DNA of 64,000 nt from Candidatus Arsenophonus triatominarum. GTDB taxonomy: Bacteria > Pseudomonadota > Gammaproteobacteria > Enterobacterales > Enterobacteriaceae. The number at the start of each line of letters is the position of its first letter. The stretch's first letter is position 1. The stretch is from the NCBI RefSeq assembly GCF_001640365.1, contig NZ_LWMI01000016.1, positions 186,001 through 250,000 on the forward strand. The letters run 5' to 3'. Below are positions 54,333-64,000 of the stretch, piece after piece. The notes beneath the pieces were generated by a model. It was given only the letters and a program-made list of their open reading frames with translations. It was not told the origin of the DNA and made no database searches. The position numbers and the translations under genes are program-made.

Positions 54333-54578
54333 ACACAAAATTTAAATTCACTAGCTATATCATTAACTAAATAATAAATTGGGTTAATTTTTTCCCATCG
54401 ATTTGTGGCAACCTTAATAGATAAGCGAGCAATATCGCTAAGATAATGAGGAGTGCCCCCTGATCCACCAACTTTCTACAAACCAAAGCGAAAAAATAAA
54501 ACTAAATAAAATAATAACAATTATCTTAATTTTAACCCCTTTAGGCAGCGCTCTATATTGTTGCCAATGACGAATATA

Positions 54579-54753
54579 CACGAGTTTCGCACAAAACTAA
54601 TTTGGGTACGCTAATAAAACACGGATGTGCTCAGTAATAGCATTTTTGATTACGTTCCAATTTTGTTGATAAAGGGTTATTTTTTCAGATATACGACGTT
54701 TATGTTGTTCAAACCACGCAGAAATAGCGAGAAAAATATGATTTCTTTGCGCT
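54579..54753 (-). mobile_element. IS4/IS701-like end fragment
   Basis: CACGAGTTTCGCACAAAAC at 54579 followed by the last 57 codons of the transposase (AQRNHIFLAISAWFEQHKRR to LLAYPN). Cut at 54753. Confidence 0.9.
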
Positions 54754-54756
54754 TGT

Positions 54757-56128
<1,372 letters not shown>

Positions 56129-56353
56129 GAAAACGTGGCGATGAGCGAGAAAAACACCAGGCGGCTAATAACAAAAAAGGGGTAGTGGGTAATAATGGCA
56201 AAAGTATACCCAATATCGCTAAGATAATGCGAAACCAGCCAACAATAATGAGTAAAATTCGTTGTAAACGCATACTGAAATCTATAATAGTTATACGATG
56301 AAAGGAAAAAAGAGTATACTTTATTTACTACATTTGCTAATGAAAAAACAGCT

Positions 56354-56548
56354 ATGCATTGGATAACTGATTACTGGTGGATTATTATTATTTTGCTTCT
56401 GATTGGTATCATTTGGAGTGCCATCAAACAGATGCAAAGAATTGATCTTAAACGTTTTTTAGATAACAAACCGAAACTTCCTCCTCACCGTAATTTTAAC
56501 GACAAATGGGATGATGAAGATGACTGGCCTAAGCAAAAGAAGCATTAA
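56354..56548 (+). CDS. ypfN: UPF0370 membrane protein YpfN
   Basis: A 64-residue single-span membrane protein: [20 protein letters not shown] is the transmembrane segment, followed by the conserved tail [20 protein letters not shown] and DDEDDWP. Function unknown. Its 3' end overlaps the convergent tmcA end by 20 bp. In E. coli ypfN also lies between dapE and tmcA. Confidence 0.93.
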   Translation: MHWITDYWWIIIILLLIGIIWSAIKQMQRIDLKRFLDNKPKLPPHRNFNDKWDDEDDWPKQKKH

Positions 56549-58559
56549 CCCATGATTTAAGTTTTTCTGCTCGCTGACAGTCCAATTCTGATAATGCTGC
56601 AGCAATATCGTTGCGTACCTGTTTTAACCACATTTTTTGACCTGTCAATTTTAACTGCTGACAGCATATCTCAATAGATAAATTATGTTCACAGTGAATT
56701 CTAGTCGCTGCTAAAACCAGTGACGACTGCATTAATAACCGTCGGATCGCTGGATAGCTAGATGAAAAACTTCTATTACCGTAAGCAAAACCTGCCAAAA
56801 CCTGCCAATCTTCATCACTTAATTGATCATCGCTAATTGCTGTTAGTGTTAAACCGGTTAACTGATTGATATAAAAAGCGTCCCGCTTTAACAAATATTG
56901 TGCCCGTGACACCAACTGTTTAGCCTCTGTTGATAAAGGCAATACCGCCATAGCGGTATAATATCCACTGATCGCTTCTTTACGGCTGCCAACTCTGACC
57001 AAATGAAAACCATTTTGCTGCCATAATGACTGCAACTGCTCACAATAGCCAAAGCTAACAGAAAGAAAATCTTTCCCCTCTTTCATCGCCTGCTGCTTAT
57101 AAAAAGTGAGTAATTTTGTTGCCACACCCTGACGACGAAAAGCTGCAGCAACGGTTATACGGCTGATTCGCTGAGAATTCATTTGTGCCGCTTGCGGAAA
57201 ATAGCTATGTGCTGCTAAAGATTGAACAACTAAATTACCTCTAGGTCGACGCCGTCCAGCCCATACTTCATGGGCAAGCGGCGCAGATAATCCACCTTCA
57301 TCCACTAACCATAACACAGCTAACAAATTTTCCTTTTGCTGTGCAACCAATAAATGCATCCCTTGCGCATCCAATAATCGTCTTAAATCAAGCGGTGAGG
57401 TACGATAATGCGCATTAGTCAGCAAGCCATATATTGCTGATAATAATTTTGGCTTTTCAATTAATGAAGACTGCGATATAGGTAACAACGCCATGTGATG
57501 GTTATTTAATTTAGTTACCGTTGTTGATTTTGGTAAATATTCTTTTAATAACAAGCTATTGTTTAACCAATTTTCCAACGGATCATTTGATGCCCAGCGG
57601 ATCGGCGTGGTTAAAGTGAAAATGTGACATTGCGCTAATTGCGCACAAAGTTTTAGCAAAAATCCACGCCCTGTGCCTTCATAGCCATCAACAGTGGTAG
57701 TAAAGAGTAAACGTGAAAAATAGTACGTTAATTGATTTAGTTGCGCAATCGGGATCATCGCCGCTTCATCAATAATTAACCAATCAACCTTGCGTGGTTT
57801 TTGTAATCGACAATCAGCCAATAAATGGTCAATTGACCAATAGCGAATTTTTTTGTCGGTATAGTGAGTTAATACCATTGACGCTGATTTTGCCGGCGCA
57901 CAAACCCAACATTCCCTCTGCCAACGTTCAATTAACATACCTGCTAACGCAGATTTTCCACGACCACGCGGGGCAACTAATGCCCAAACTCCCACCTTAC
58001 CAGTCAGCAGGCGCTGCAAAATTTTTTGTTGTTCAATCGTTGGTTCTCCATTCGGCTGATGCCAGGCAGTTAATTGTGGTAGCATATTAGCGGTAAAAGG
58101 TTTACCTTCACACCACAGCAAAACATTAGCATCATGTTGTAGATGATACTTTAACCAACAGACAAAATTTGGCACTGCTATTTTCGACGCCACTTCATTC
58201 CAGCGTTGACTATCTTGATCCGGCTGTTGAGACCAAGTCCTCCACTCAGGCAGGCAAAGAATGAGATAACTACCCGCTTTTAATGTCCCTGCCAACATCA
58301 GCAATGCTTCAGTATTAAAACCCTTAGTGGCATCAAAAACGCCATGTAAGAACTCTTGTCCTAATAGTGACACCGCGTTTTGTGGTGGTATAGCATCAAG
58401 CCAATGTGGTGAAATGGTTTGCCAATCGCCAATTATCCCCTGCCTAAGTGCAATTAGCTGTTCAATGATCCAGTTGCTATTACCGCTTAGCACGAGTAAG
58501 CGGCGTTGCCCCTGAATGCGCAACTGAGATTGTAAATTAATCAGGCTTGTAATAGTCAC
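56529..58559 (-). CDS. tmcA: tRNA(Met) cytidine N4-acetyltransferase
   Basis: Forms ac4C34 at the wobble base of elongator tRNA-Met using acetyl-CoA and ATP, in the cytoplasm. 676 residues against 671 in E. coli. An N-terminal DUF1726-type region is followed by the helicase-like module with Walker [14 protein letters not shown], Walker [12 protein letters not shown], then the GNAT domain [19 protein letters not shown] and [20 protein letters not shown], and the C-terminal tRNA-binding part. The start is GTG (58559-58557), sharing a base with the upstream TAG stop (TAGTG), so it is coupled to yeaL. Intact. Confidence 0.96.
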   Translation of the reverse strand: MTITSLINLQSQLRIQGQRRLLVLSGNSNWIIEQLIALRQGIIGDWQTISPHWLDAIPPQNAVSLLGQEFLHGVFDATKGFNTEALLMLAGTLKAGSYLILCLPEWRTWSQQPDQDSQRWNEVASKIAVPNFVCWLKYHLQHDANVLLWCEGKPFTANMLPQLTAWHQPNGEPTIEQQKILQRLLTGKVGVWALVAPRGRGKSALAGMLIERWQRECWVCAPAKSASMVLTHYTDKKIRYWSIDHLLADCRLQKPRKVDWLIIDEAAMIPIAQLNQLTYYFSRLLFTTTVDGYEGTGRGFLLKLCAQLAQCHIFTLTTPIRWASNDPLENWLNNSLLLKEYLPKSTTVTKLNNHHMALLPISQSSLIEKPKLLSAIYGLLTNAHYRTSPLDLRRLLDAQGMHLLVAQQKENLLAVLWLVDEGGLSAPLAHEVWAGRRRPRGNLVVQSLAAHSYFPQAAQMNSQRISRITVAAAFRRQGVATKLLTFYKQQAMKEGKDFLSVSFGYCEQLQSLWQQNGFHLVRVGSRKEAISGYYTAMAVLPLSTEAKQLVSRAQYLLKRDAFYINQLTGLTLTAISDDQLSDEDWQVLAGFAYGNRSFSSSYPAIRRLLMQSSLVLAATRIHCEHNLSIEICCQQLKLTGQKMWLKQVRNDIAAALSELDCQRAEKLKSWVNASFA

Positions 58560-59011
58560 TAAAACTTACCAATTAGTAACGAGAGAAGACCTGCTGCTAT
58601 TAATGGACCAACTGGAACACCACGGAAAACAGCAACACCTATCACTGTGCCAACCAATAATCCGGCAACTGTTGACGGTTGATTAGACATCAAAGAGACG
58701 CCTCTACTGCCAAGCCAAGAGACCAAAATTCCAATCACAATCGCCAATAACGATTTCCAGTTAAAAAAAGAGTTAATAACATCTTGTGGCGAGATCTTGC
58801 CACTCGCGATAGGGGCCATTACACCAATAGTTAAAATCAAAATACCGGTGGTTAAGCCATATTTTTCAACCCAAGGGAAAAAATTATTAAGCGGCGTAAT
58901 GCGAACAACTAGCAAAAATAGCATCGCCAATGTCACCGTCATGTTATAACTAATTATTCCTAAGCCGGTCAACACTAATAAAATAAGTAATGTTGGATCA
59001 AAATTACCCAT
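58559..59011 (-). CDS. yeaL: DUF441/UPF0756 membrane protein YeaL
   Basis: A 150-residue inner-membrane protein with four or five hydrophobic segments: [71 protein letters not shown] and the C-terminal [20 protein letters not shown]. These match the YeaL family; the physiological role is unknown. The stop codon overlaps the tmcA start by one base. In E. coli yeaL is not next to tmcA, so this pairing is lineage-specific. Confidence 0.9.
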   Translation of the reverse strand: MGNFDPTLLILLVLTGLGIISYNMTVTLAMLFLLVVRITPLNNFFPWVEKYGLTTGILILTIGVMAPIASGKISPQDVINSFFNWKSLLAIVIGILVSWLGSRGVSLMSNQPSTVAGLLVGTVIGVAVFRGVPVGPLIAAGLLSLLIGKF

Positions 59012-59127
59012 AAAATTATTTACCCATAAAAATATATAATTAATTTATCCTATCAAAAAATCATGACTGATCAAAATAAATAATAAAACCTATTAGCCGC
59101 TAAAATTATGCTAACTCGAGGCAACTT

Positions 59128-60019
59128 TTATCGCGCTATATATAGTGCGCCAAAAGTATTACAACTTTTAAAATCCCCGCTATCATAGCCTTTTTTAAAC
59201 CAAGTATAACGCTGCTCAGAGGTACCATGGGTAAAACTATCGGGCACAATACGTCCTTGGCTTTGTTGCTGTAAACGATCATCACCAATTGCCTGGGCCG
59301 CCGCTAATGCTTGTTGTAAATCGCCTTCTTCTAGCAGACTTTGCTCATCCATTTTATTGCCCCAAATACCAGCAAAACAGTCAGCTTGCAGTTCAAGCTT
59401 AACCGAAAGTTTATTAGCATCAGTACGACTCATACTTTATTGAGCCTCTTTAACTTTCTGAATCAATGCCTAGTAAATGTTGAACATGATGACCTACTTC
59501 ATGTGCTACAACATAGCCTTGCGCAAAATCACCACCTGCACCAAGCTTATTTTTCATCTCTTCATAAAATGACAGATCAATATAAACTTTTTGATCAGCA
59601 GGACAATAAAATGGCCCCATAATTGCCTGACCAGTACCATAAGCAGTGGTAGTATAATCTCGATAAAGCACTAATTTAGGATAAGTATAACTACACCCCA
59701 AGCGACTAAACTCTTTTTACCAGACGTCTTCAGTTGACGCTAATATAACTGAGGTAAAATCAGCTAATTGTTGATCTTTAGCACTGATCGGTTAGTAATT
59801 TGCTTGTTGAGAGGAGTTAATGCTGGATCCGCCGGTGATAAAGCTGGTTAAATCGATACCATAATAGCCGGCAACGAGAACAACCACTAAAATGAATAAA
59901 CCACTTTTCCCACGTAACAGCAATCGCATACTACCGCCACCAAAAGGTGATCCCATTCTACCCGATTGATTTCGTCTGTCTTCAATATTATCGCTCCTGC
60001 GATGATCCCGCCAGCGCAT
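59128..60019 (-). pseudogene. ypfJ: YpfJ-type neutral zinc metallopeptidase, broken
   Basis: Membrane-anchored putative metalloprotease, 287 residues in E. coli. From ATG 60019 ([19 protein letters not shown]) a transmembrane segment [20 protein letters not shown] follows. In-frame TAA codons occur after QQANY and after STEDVW; then [18 protein letters not shown] and [18 protein letters not shown] with the zinc-binding HEVGH; then one frameshift near 59445 and another TAA; finally [13 protein letters not shown] and [18 protein letters not shown] to 59128. Three nonsense changes plus a frameshift make it a certain pseudogene, although every catalytic block remains. Confidence 0.93.
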
Positions 60020-60040
60020 AATAATCTCCCAATATGACAT

Positions 60041-60701
60041 GAATAATTAGCCCTTGTTGGGATTATAGCGAATCATCGTCATTCTTGTGTAATTATTATC
60101 TCACAGTGGTGTAAAATTTAATAAATTCATTTCAATGCTACTGATTAAATAGAAAATAGTTATAAGAAAAAACTAGCAAAAATCGGTGGCAGGTCACAGC
60201 GAAGCAGTAAATATTAATACTACGACTCTATTGATTATCTGTATAATCACTCTTGTAGCGGCCATCATATTGTGACCAATCGATATCATTGCCAAATAGG
60301 TTAAAGTGATTTTTTTCATAACTATTGTATACATTATTAACTATCTAGTTATCTAATAGCCGTTTAATTCTGCCATAATTTTAGTTAATAATTTAATATT
60401 AAAATTATTCCATATCTTTAATAATTAACCATCTACTTAACTTAATCGAATTTAATTAATACAATTCAACTGTTTTCATTTCATCTTTATAAAATAAGAT
60501 TAAAATTTTACTATAGTAATTCACAATATAGTCTATTCAGCGACTTAATTTAATAAAATCGCGTAGCAGCTAATTAATATTTAAGCTGCTCTTATGTATG
60601 TTTTAATAAAAGTAAATTAATAACTAATGACTAGCTATCAATAAAATAAAGTTTTTCTAAGCCAATCTTTACTCGACATCTTTTGCTAGCAAAAAACTTC
60701 T
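60041..60701. other. AT-rich gap between ypfJ and purC
   Basis: About 660 bp. A minus-strand stretch 60228-60326 is open (NHFNLFGNDIDWSQYDGRYK, stop at 60228) and could be the tail of a lost gene; no family is recognised. TTTTGCTAGCAAAA near 60680, just after the purC stop, is a weak hairpin. Nothing else is seen. Confidence 0.45.
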
Positions 60702-61415
60702 TTAATCTAAGCAAACACCTATGCGCTTAGCAACCTCTTCATAAGCTTCAATTAATCCCCCTAAACTCTGGCGAAAACGATCTTTATCTAATTTATCCTT
60801 GGTTTTTTTATCCCATAAGCGACTGCCATCTGGCGAAAATTCATCACCCAAAACAACTTGACCATTAAATAAACCAAACTCCAGTTTAAAATCGACCAAA
60901 ATCAACTCCGCTTTATCAAAAAGCGCATTCAATACTTCGTTCGCTTTATAACTTAATCGTTTCATTTCGCTTAGATGCGCTCTACTAACCCAACCAAAAG
61001 TTTCACAGTAAGATTCATTAATCATGGGATCATGCTGCGCATCATTTTTCAAAAACAAATCAAAAATAGGTGGCTCAAGCAACGTACCTTCTTCGATACC
61101 AAGCCGTTTAACTAAAGAACCAGCTGATCGATTACGAATAACGCATTCAATCGGGATCATGGTTAATTTTTTTACTAATGATTCAGTATCTGACAGTAAT
61201 CGTTCCATTTGGGTTGGAATGCCAGCTTGCCCCAGTTTTTGCATAATGAAATGATTAAATTTATTATTTATCATTCCTTTACGTTCAAACTGCTCTATAC
61301 GCTTACCATCTAGTGCCGATGTATCATTGCGGAATTCTAATACTAATAAATTAGGATCATCCGTAAAATATACGGTTTTCGCTTTTCCACGATACAACTC
61401 AGCTTTTTTCTGCAT
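60702..61415 (-). CDS. purC: phosphoribosylaminoimidazole-succinocarboxamide synthase
   Basis: SAICAR synthetase: joins CAIR and aspartate with ATP in de novo purine synthesis. 237 residues, identical in length to E. coli Pur[21 protein letters not shown] is the ATP-grasp-like start with the KAKTVY loop; [37 protein letters not shown] and [14 protein letters not shown] follow. [13 protein letters not shown] holds acidic metal-binding residues. A PurR operator lies 64-79 bp upstream of the start codon. Intact. Confidence 0.97.
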   Translation of the reverse strand: MQKKAELYRGKAKTVYFTDDPNLLVLEFRNDTSALDGKRIEQFERKGMINNKFNHFIMQKLGQAGIPTQMERLLSDTESLVKKLTMIPIECVIRNRSAGSLVKRLGIEEGTLLEPPIFDLFLKNDAQHDPMINESYCETFGWVSRAHLSEMKRLSYKANEVLNALFDKAELILVDFKLEFGLFNGQVVLGDEFSPDGSRLWDKKTKDKLDKDRFRQSLGGLIEAYEEVAKRIGVCLD

Positions 61416-61478
61416 TTTATTTACTCCGAAATTTGATCATTTTAATAAAAAAACGCTTAAATATGGCATTAACGCAAG

Positions 61479-61494
61479 ACGCAAACGTTTACTT
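61479..61494. promoter_or_regulatory. PurR operator upstream of purC
   Basis: ACGCAAACGTTTACTT closely matches the PurR consensus ACGCAAACGTTTKCGT, with differences only in the last four bases. It lies 64 bp upstream of the purC ATG, the position expected for repression of initiation. Confidence 0.8.
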
Positions 61495-61690
61495 TGTTAG
61501 GAAAAGGAGAATAACAGATTAGCGGTTATTTATGTTAATTAAATTACTTTACTGGAAACATTTTAATTAGCCTAAAAACTGACCGAGCAAAACAAAAAAA
61601 AGATGATCCATAGTGAATAAATCACTACCAACCATCCATTATTTATATAAGCAATGTTATAGCTAATCGTAATAAACCCAGTTTTATTAA

Positions 61691-62740
61691 CTAATTACTA
61701 CTCACTTTACTAAATGCCGCTTTTAATGCCGCGACCATTTCATCATTTTGTTTTTGTGTTAAGGTTGTCCCTTTTACCGCCATAAATTGCAGACTACTGC
61801 GATTATTCATATCGCCAACTTGTAATTTATAATCCCCTTTTGTCATGGTTGGATTATCGACGCCAATCGCTTGCCAATCACTATCACTCATACCATTAAA
61901 AGTGAGGGTAATTGATCCGGTCGAACGACTACGGTCACCAACTTGCATACCAATGCTTTCAAGCACAGAGGGTAATCTATCCCAAACAACATCATAAGGC
62001 GCACGTACAATGATTTGAGGTAAGCCACTGCTATCACTACCCGTTTGCACATCAATAATGGCATAACGACCTTGGGCACCAGAACTGGTTGTGGTACTAC
62101 GTAGTTTATTTATTGAATCAATCAACTCATTTAACATTAAAATATTATAGCGCTGTATTTCTGCCTGATCGGTGATGCTCTCTTCACCCTGCTTTATACC
62201 TTCATTAGTTACCGTGATGACTATTTGATTATTTTGTGGGTTAAGCTGAATTTTCTGCCGGGTTTGTATCGCAATATCTTCATCTCCTCTCGGCCAGGTA
62301 ATCCAATCTGTAATTAAGGAGTAGTCGGGATCATTTTTTTGCCTAACTTTAATCATTTTTTGTTGCAAAATAGCGTTAATTTGCGACCAAAGGGCGCTGT
62401 TTTCAGCTGTATTAGTTAAAAATAAGCGACTCGCTGTTAGGCTATTTTCAGTATGGGTATCACTAAGTAACGAAAGTGTTTGAATAGGAGGACGAATATC
62501 TAATGCTTTACCTACAGCGCCATTTTGATTAGCTGGCGGAATATCATATTCACCGTTTTGTAACGGTAACAATATACCTTGAGGGATCGTCAAATTTTTT
62601 AACGGGGGTGTATTTAAGTATGATTCGTCACCACTGACTTGACGCTTATAACGTTGATTGCTTGTGCAGGCTACCAAAAATATAGCGAGTGACAGCCCTG
62701 CAAGCTTAATAGCCTTTGATTTGTACAATATTGTTGCCAT
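61691..62740 (-). CDS. bamC: outer-membrane assembly lipoprotein BamC
   Basis: Lipoprotein of the BAM complex that inserts beta-barrel proteins into the outer membrane. 349 residues against 344 in E. coli. The signal peptide AIKLAGLSLAIFLVACTSNQ has the lipobox with Cys at residue 25. The unstructured N-terminal segment that binds BamD (RQVSGDESYLNTPPLKNLTI) is followed by two helix-grip domains, including YAIIDVQTGSDSSGLPQI and the C-terminal WQAIGVDNPTMTKGDYKLQV. Nine bases separate it from dapA, so the two share a message, as in E. coli. Confidence 0.95.
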   Translation of the reverse strand: MATILYKSKAIKLAGLSLAIFLVACTSNQRYKRQVSGDESYLNTPPLKNLTIPQGILLPLQNGEYDIPPANQNGAVGKALDIRPPIQTLSLLSDTHTENSLTASRLFLTNTAENSALWSQINAILQQKMIKVRQKNDPDYSLITDWITWPRGDEDIAIQTRQKIQLNPQNNQIVITVTNEGIKQGEESITDQAEIQRYNILMLNELIDSINKLRSTTTSSGAQGRYAIIDVQTGSDSSGLPQIIVRAPYDVVWDRLPSVLESIGMQVGDRSRSTGSITLTFNGMSDSDWQAIGVDNPTMTKGDYKLQVGDMNNRSSLQFMAVKGTTLTQKQNDEMVAALKAAFSKVSSN

Positions 62741-62749
62741 TAAATTTCC

Positions 62750-63667
62750 CTAAATTTTTTGTAAATCAGCGATCTTTAGCGCCTTTTGTACCGCTATCTG
62801 ACCGGTCAGTGTTAATGGTGTCATCGGTAAGCGCAATGTATCAGAATTAATAAGTCCTAACTGATAGCAAGCCCATTTAACTGGAATCGGATTAGGCTCG
62901 ATAAATAATTGATGATGCAATTCACTTAGTCGATAATTTAACTTATGCGCTTCGGCATACTTTTCTGATAATGCTAATTTGCATATTTCAGCCATTAATT
63001 TGGCGGCAATATTGGCTGTTACTGAAATTACTCCTTGCCCACCTAATTGCATAAATTCTAACGCAGTTGCATCATCACCGCTAAGCAAAATAAAATTTTC
63101 ATCATTAATTAATCTGCGAATGCGATTCACACGACTTAAATCACCACTAGCTTCCTTAAGGGCAACAATATTACCTAACTTTGCTAATCTGGCAACTGTC
63201 TCGGGCAATAAATCACATCCGGTGCGCGAAGGAACATTGTATAAGATTTGCGGTAAATTTGTCTGTTCGGCAATGGCGTTAAAATGCTGATAAAGTCCTT
63301 CTTGTGAAGGTTTGTTATAGTAAGGTGTTACCGCCAAACAGGCAACAACCCCCGTTTTTTCCAAAGATTTAGTTAATGCAATAGCTTGTTTGGTAGCATT
63401 TGCGCCACTGCCTGCAATAATAGGAATTCTGCCATCAGCATACTCTAATGTCGTCAATACCACATCCAAGTGCTCGTTATGATCAAGTGTTGCTGATTCT
63501 CCAGTTGTGCCAATAGATACAATCGCGGTTGTGCCATTATTAACATGATAATCAATCAGTTTTTTCAGACTGGGTTTATCTATTTGCCCTTTTATATCCA
63601 TTGGGGTAACAATCGCAGCAAGACTGCCACGCAAAAAATTCCGATATTTAATAGAATTATTAACCAT
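62750..63667 (-). CDS. dapA: 4-hydroxy-tetrahydrodipicolinate synthase
   Basis: Condenses pyruvate with aspartate semialdehyde, the first committed step to DAP and lysine; a Schiff base forms on an active-site Lys. From ATG 63667 the product has 305 residues against 292 in E. coli; AAAGG lies just upstream, and an earlier in-frame ATG at 63742 lacks a ribosome site. [18 protein letters not shown] begins the barrel, [14 protein letters not shown] follows, [19 protein letters not shown] holds the catalytic Tyr, and [15 protein letters not shown] the Schiff-base Lys. The extra N-terminal residues ([13 protein letters not shown]) are unusual; translation may start downstream. Confidence 0.96.
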   Translation of the reverse strand: MVNNSIKYRNFLRGSLAAIVTPMDIKGQIDKPSLKKLIDYHVNNGTTAIVSIGTTGESATLDHNEHLDVVLTTLEYADGRIPIIAGSGANATKQAIALTKSLEKTGVVACLAVTPYYNKPSQEGLYQHFNAIAEQTNLPQILYNVPSRTGCDLLPETVARLAKLGNIVALKEASGDLSRVNRIRRLINDENFILLSGDDATALEFMQLGGQGVISVTANIAAKLMAEICKLALSEKYAEAHKLNYRLSELHHQLFIEPNPIPVKWACYQLGLINSDTLRLPMTPLTLTGQIAVQKALKIADLQKI

Positions 63668-63980
63668 AACCTTTTTCCTAAATGAGACATTAAAATTATG
63701 GTACTTTTTCAGTCTAAAGAAAAAAACCTTCTTACTACACAAAATTTAATGAAACTTATTAATAACCACTCTGTTTTAAGAAAAATAAATAATGATTATC
63801 ATTCTATTTCCAGTTTATTTTTCTCGCTCAATTTATTATTTTATCAGCAAATAAATCTTTTAAAATTAAAAAATCAGCAAAAATGTGATCATTTCATTCC
63901 ATTAAATATCATTTTATCACTACTCAGTATGTAAACTTATTATATTGATATATTTGTTTTTTTATCTTGGCAGGAACTTT
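63668..63980. other. intergenic region upstream of dapA
   Basis: About 310 bp, AT-rich. It should contain the dapA promoter and, if order follows E. coli, that of gcvR to the right. A Fur-box-like site lies at 63788-63806. An ATG at 63986 in the last bases could open the next gene, but too little is visible. Confidence 0.5.
63788..63806. promoter_or_regulatory. possible Fur box
   Basis: AATAATGATTATCATTCTA matches 15 of 19 positions of the Fur consensus GATAATGATAATCATTATC and is symmetric around its centre. It is 121 bp upstream of the dapA start. In an AT-rich genome such a match can arise by chance. Confidence 0.35.
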
Positions 63981-64000
63981 TTTTTATGGTTACCATAAGA

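Noticed and set aside
60228..60350. Small secreted protein starting MKKITLTYLAM on the minus strand
   Set aside because: About 40 codons, no ribosome site and no conservation evidence; it overlaps another open frame in the same place.
63698..63934. 78-codon ORF opposite the dapA upstream region
   Set aside because: Low-complexity, Lys/Leu/Asn-rich, overlaps the dapA start region and the putative regulatory site; most likely chance.

Overview
The window looks like the chromosome of an AT-rich, insect-associated gammaproteobacterium of the order Enterobacterales, most like an Arsenophonus-type member of the Morganellaceae. The evidence is enterobacterial housekeeping genes (prfC, rimI, holD, rsmC, yjbB, hemH, ybaL, xseA, maeB, dapE, tmcA, purC, bamC, dapA) at close to normal length, set in a genome crowded with insertion sequences and decaying genes. 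The genus is inferred from gene content and style, not from a marker gene.

Layout. 1-8500 is an accessory, phage-like island: an IS630 end, a phage DNA methylase scrap, a small ribbon-helix-helix-like gene with a frameshift, an intact type II restriction-modification pair (1231-3124), nested IS481/IS3 copies, a divergent pair of small ORFs flanked by a repeated 36-bp hairpin motif, a small lipoprotein, and a Cro/CI-like repressor remnant cut by IS481. 9002-11903 is an IS3/IS256/IS982 graveyard. 11908-20037 carries the prfC...rimI-holD-rsmC block, split by a lipase remnant, a nested IS982/MITE/IS630/IS4-like stack and a truncated fliB-like gene. 20110-23250 is another nest. yjbB and a frameshifted glycosyltransferase follow (23273-26523). 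26817-32560 is an IS21/IS630/IS3/IS91/IS982/MITE cluster. hemH-ybaL-ushA (32609-38220) keeps E. coli order, with aes, gsk and fsr gone and ushA cut off. Then xseA, a ptrB gene split by several insertions (41045-46017), maeB, a double IS630/IS982 nest, a broken narP-like regulator, and the conserved block yffB-dapE-(ybaN)-ypfN-tmcA-yeaL-ypfJ-purC-bamC-dapA (52822-63667).

Mobile DNA. Ten IS630 copies (881-bp unit, TA target duplication), three IS481 copies and a fragment, three IS3 copies, about seven IS982 copies or fragments, remnants of IS21, IS256 and IS91, and an IS4/IS701-like element of about 1.05 kb. The last shares its CACGAGTTTCGC ends and 5-bp target duplication with a roughly 190-bp MITE present about 15 times, so it is the likely source of the transposase that moves the MITE. 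A second, unrelated 189-bp MITE-like element is present once. Most joins between blocks that are far apart in E. coli are IS copies without target duplications, which suggests rearrangement by recombination between repeats.

How the genes work together. The surviving genes serve translation (prfC, rimI, rsmC, tmcA), replication and repair (holD, xseA), heme (hemH), purine synthesis (purC, with a recognisable PurR operator), lysine/DAP synthesis (dapA, dapE), outer-membrane assembly (bamC) and central carbon metabolism (maeB). Genes for environmental or respiratory flexibility (narP, ushA, lipase, fliB, ptrB, ypfJ, ybaN) are broken, as expected in a recently host-restricted symbiont. Many lesions are single-base changes in homopolymers, so either recent decay or read error could explain some of them.
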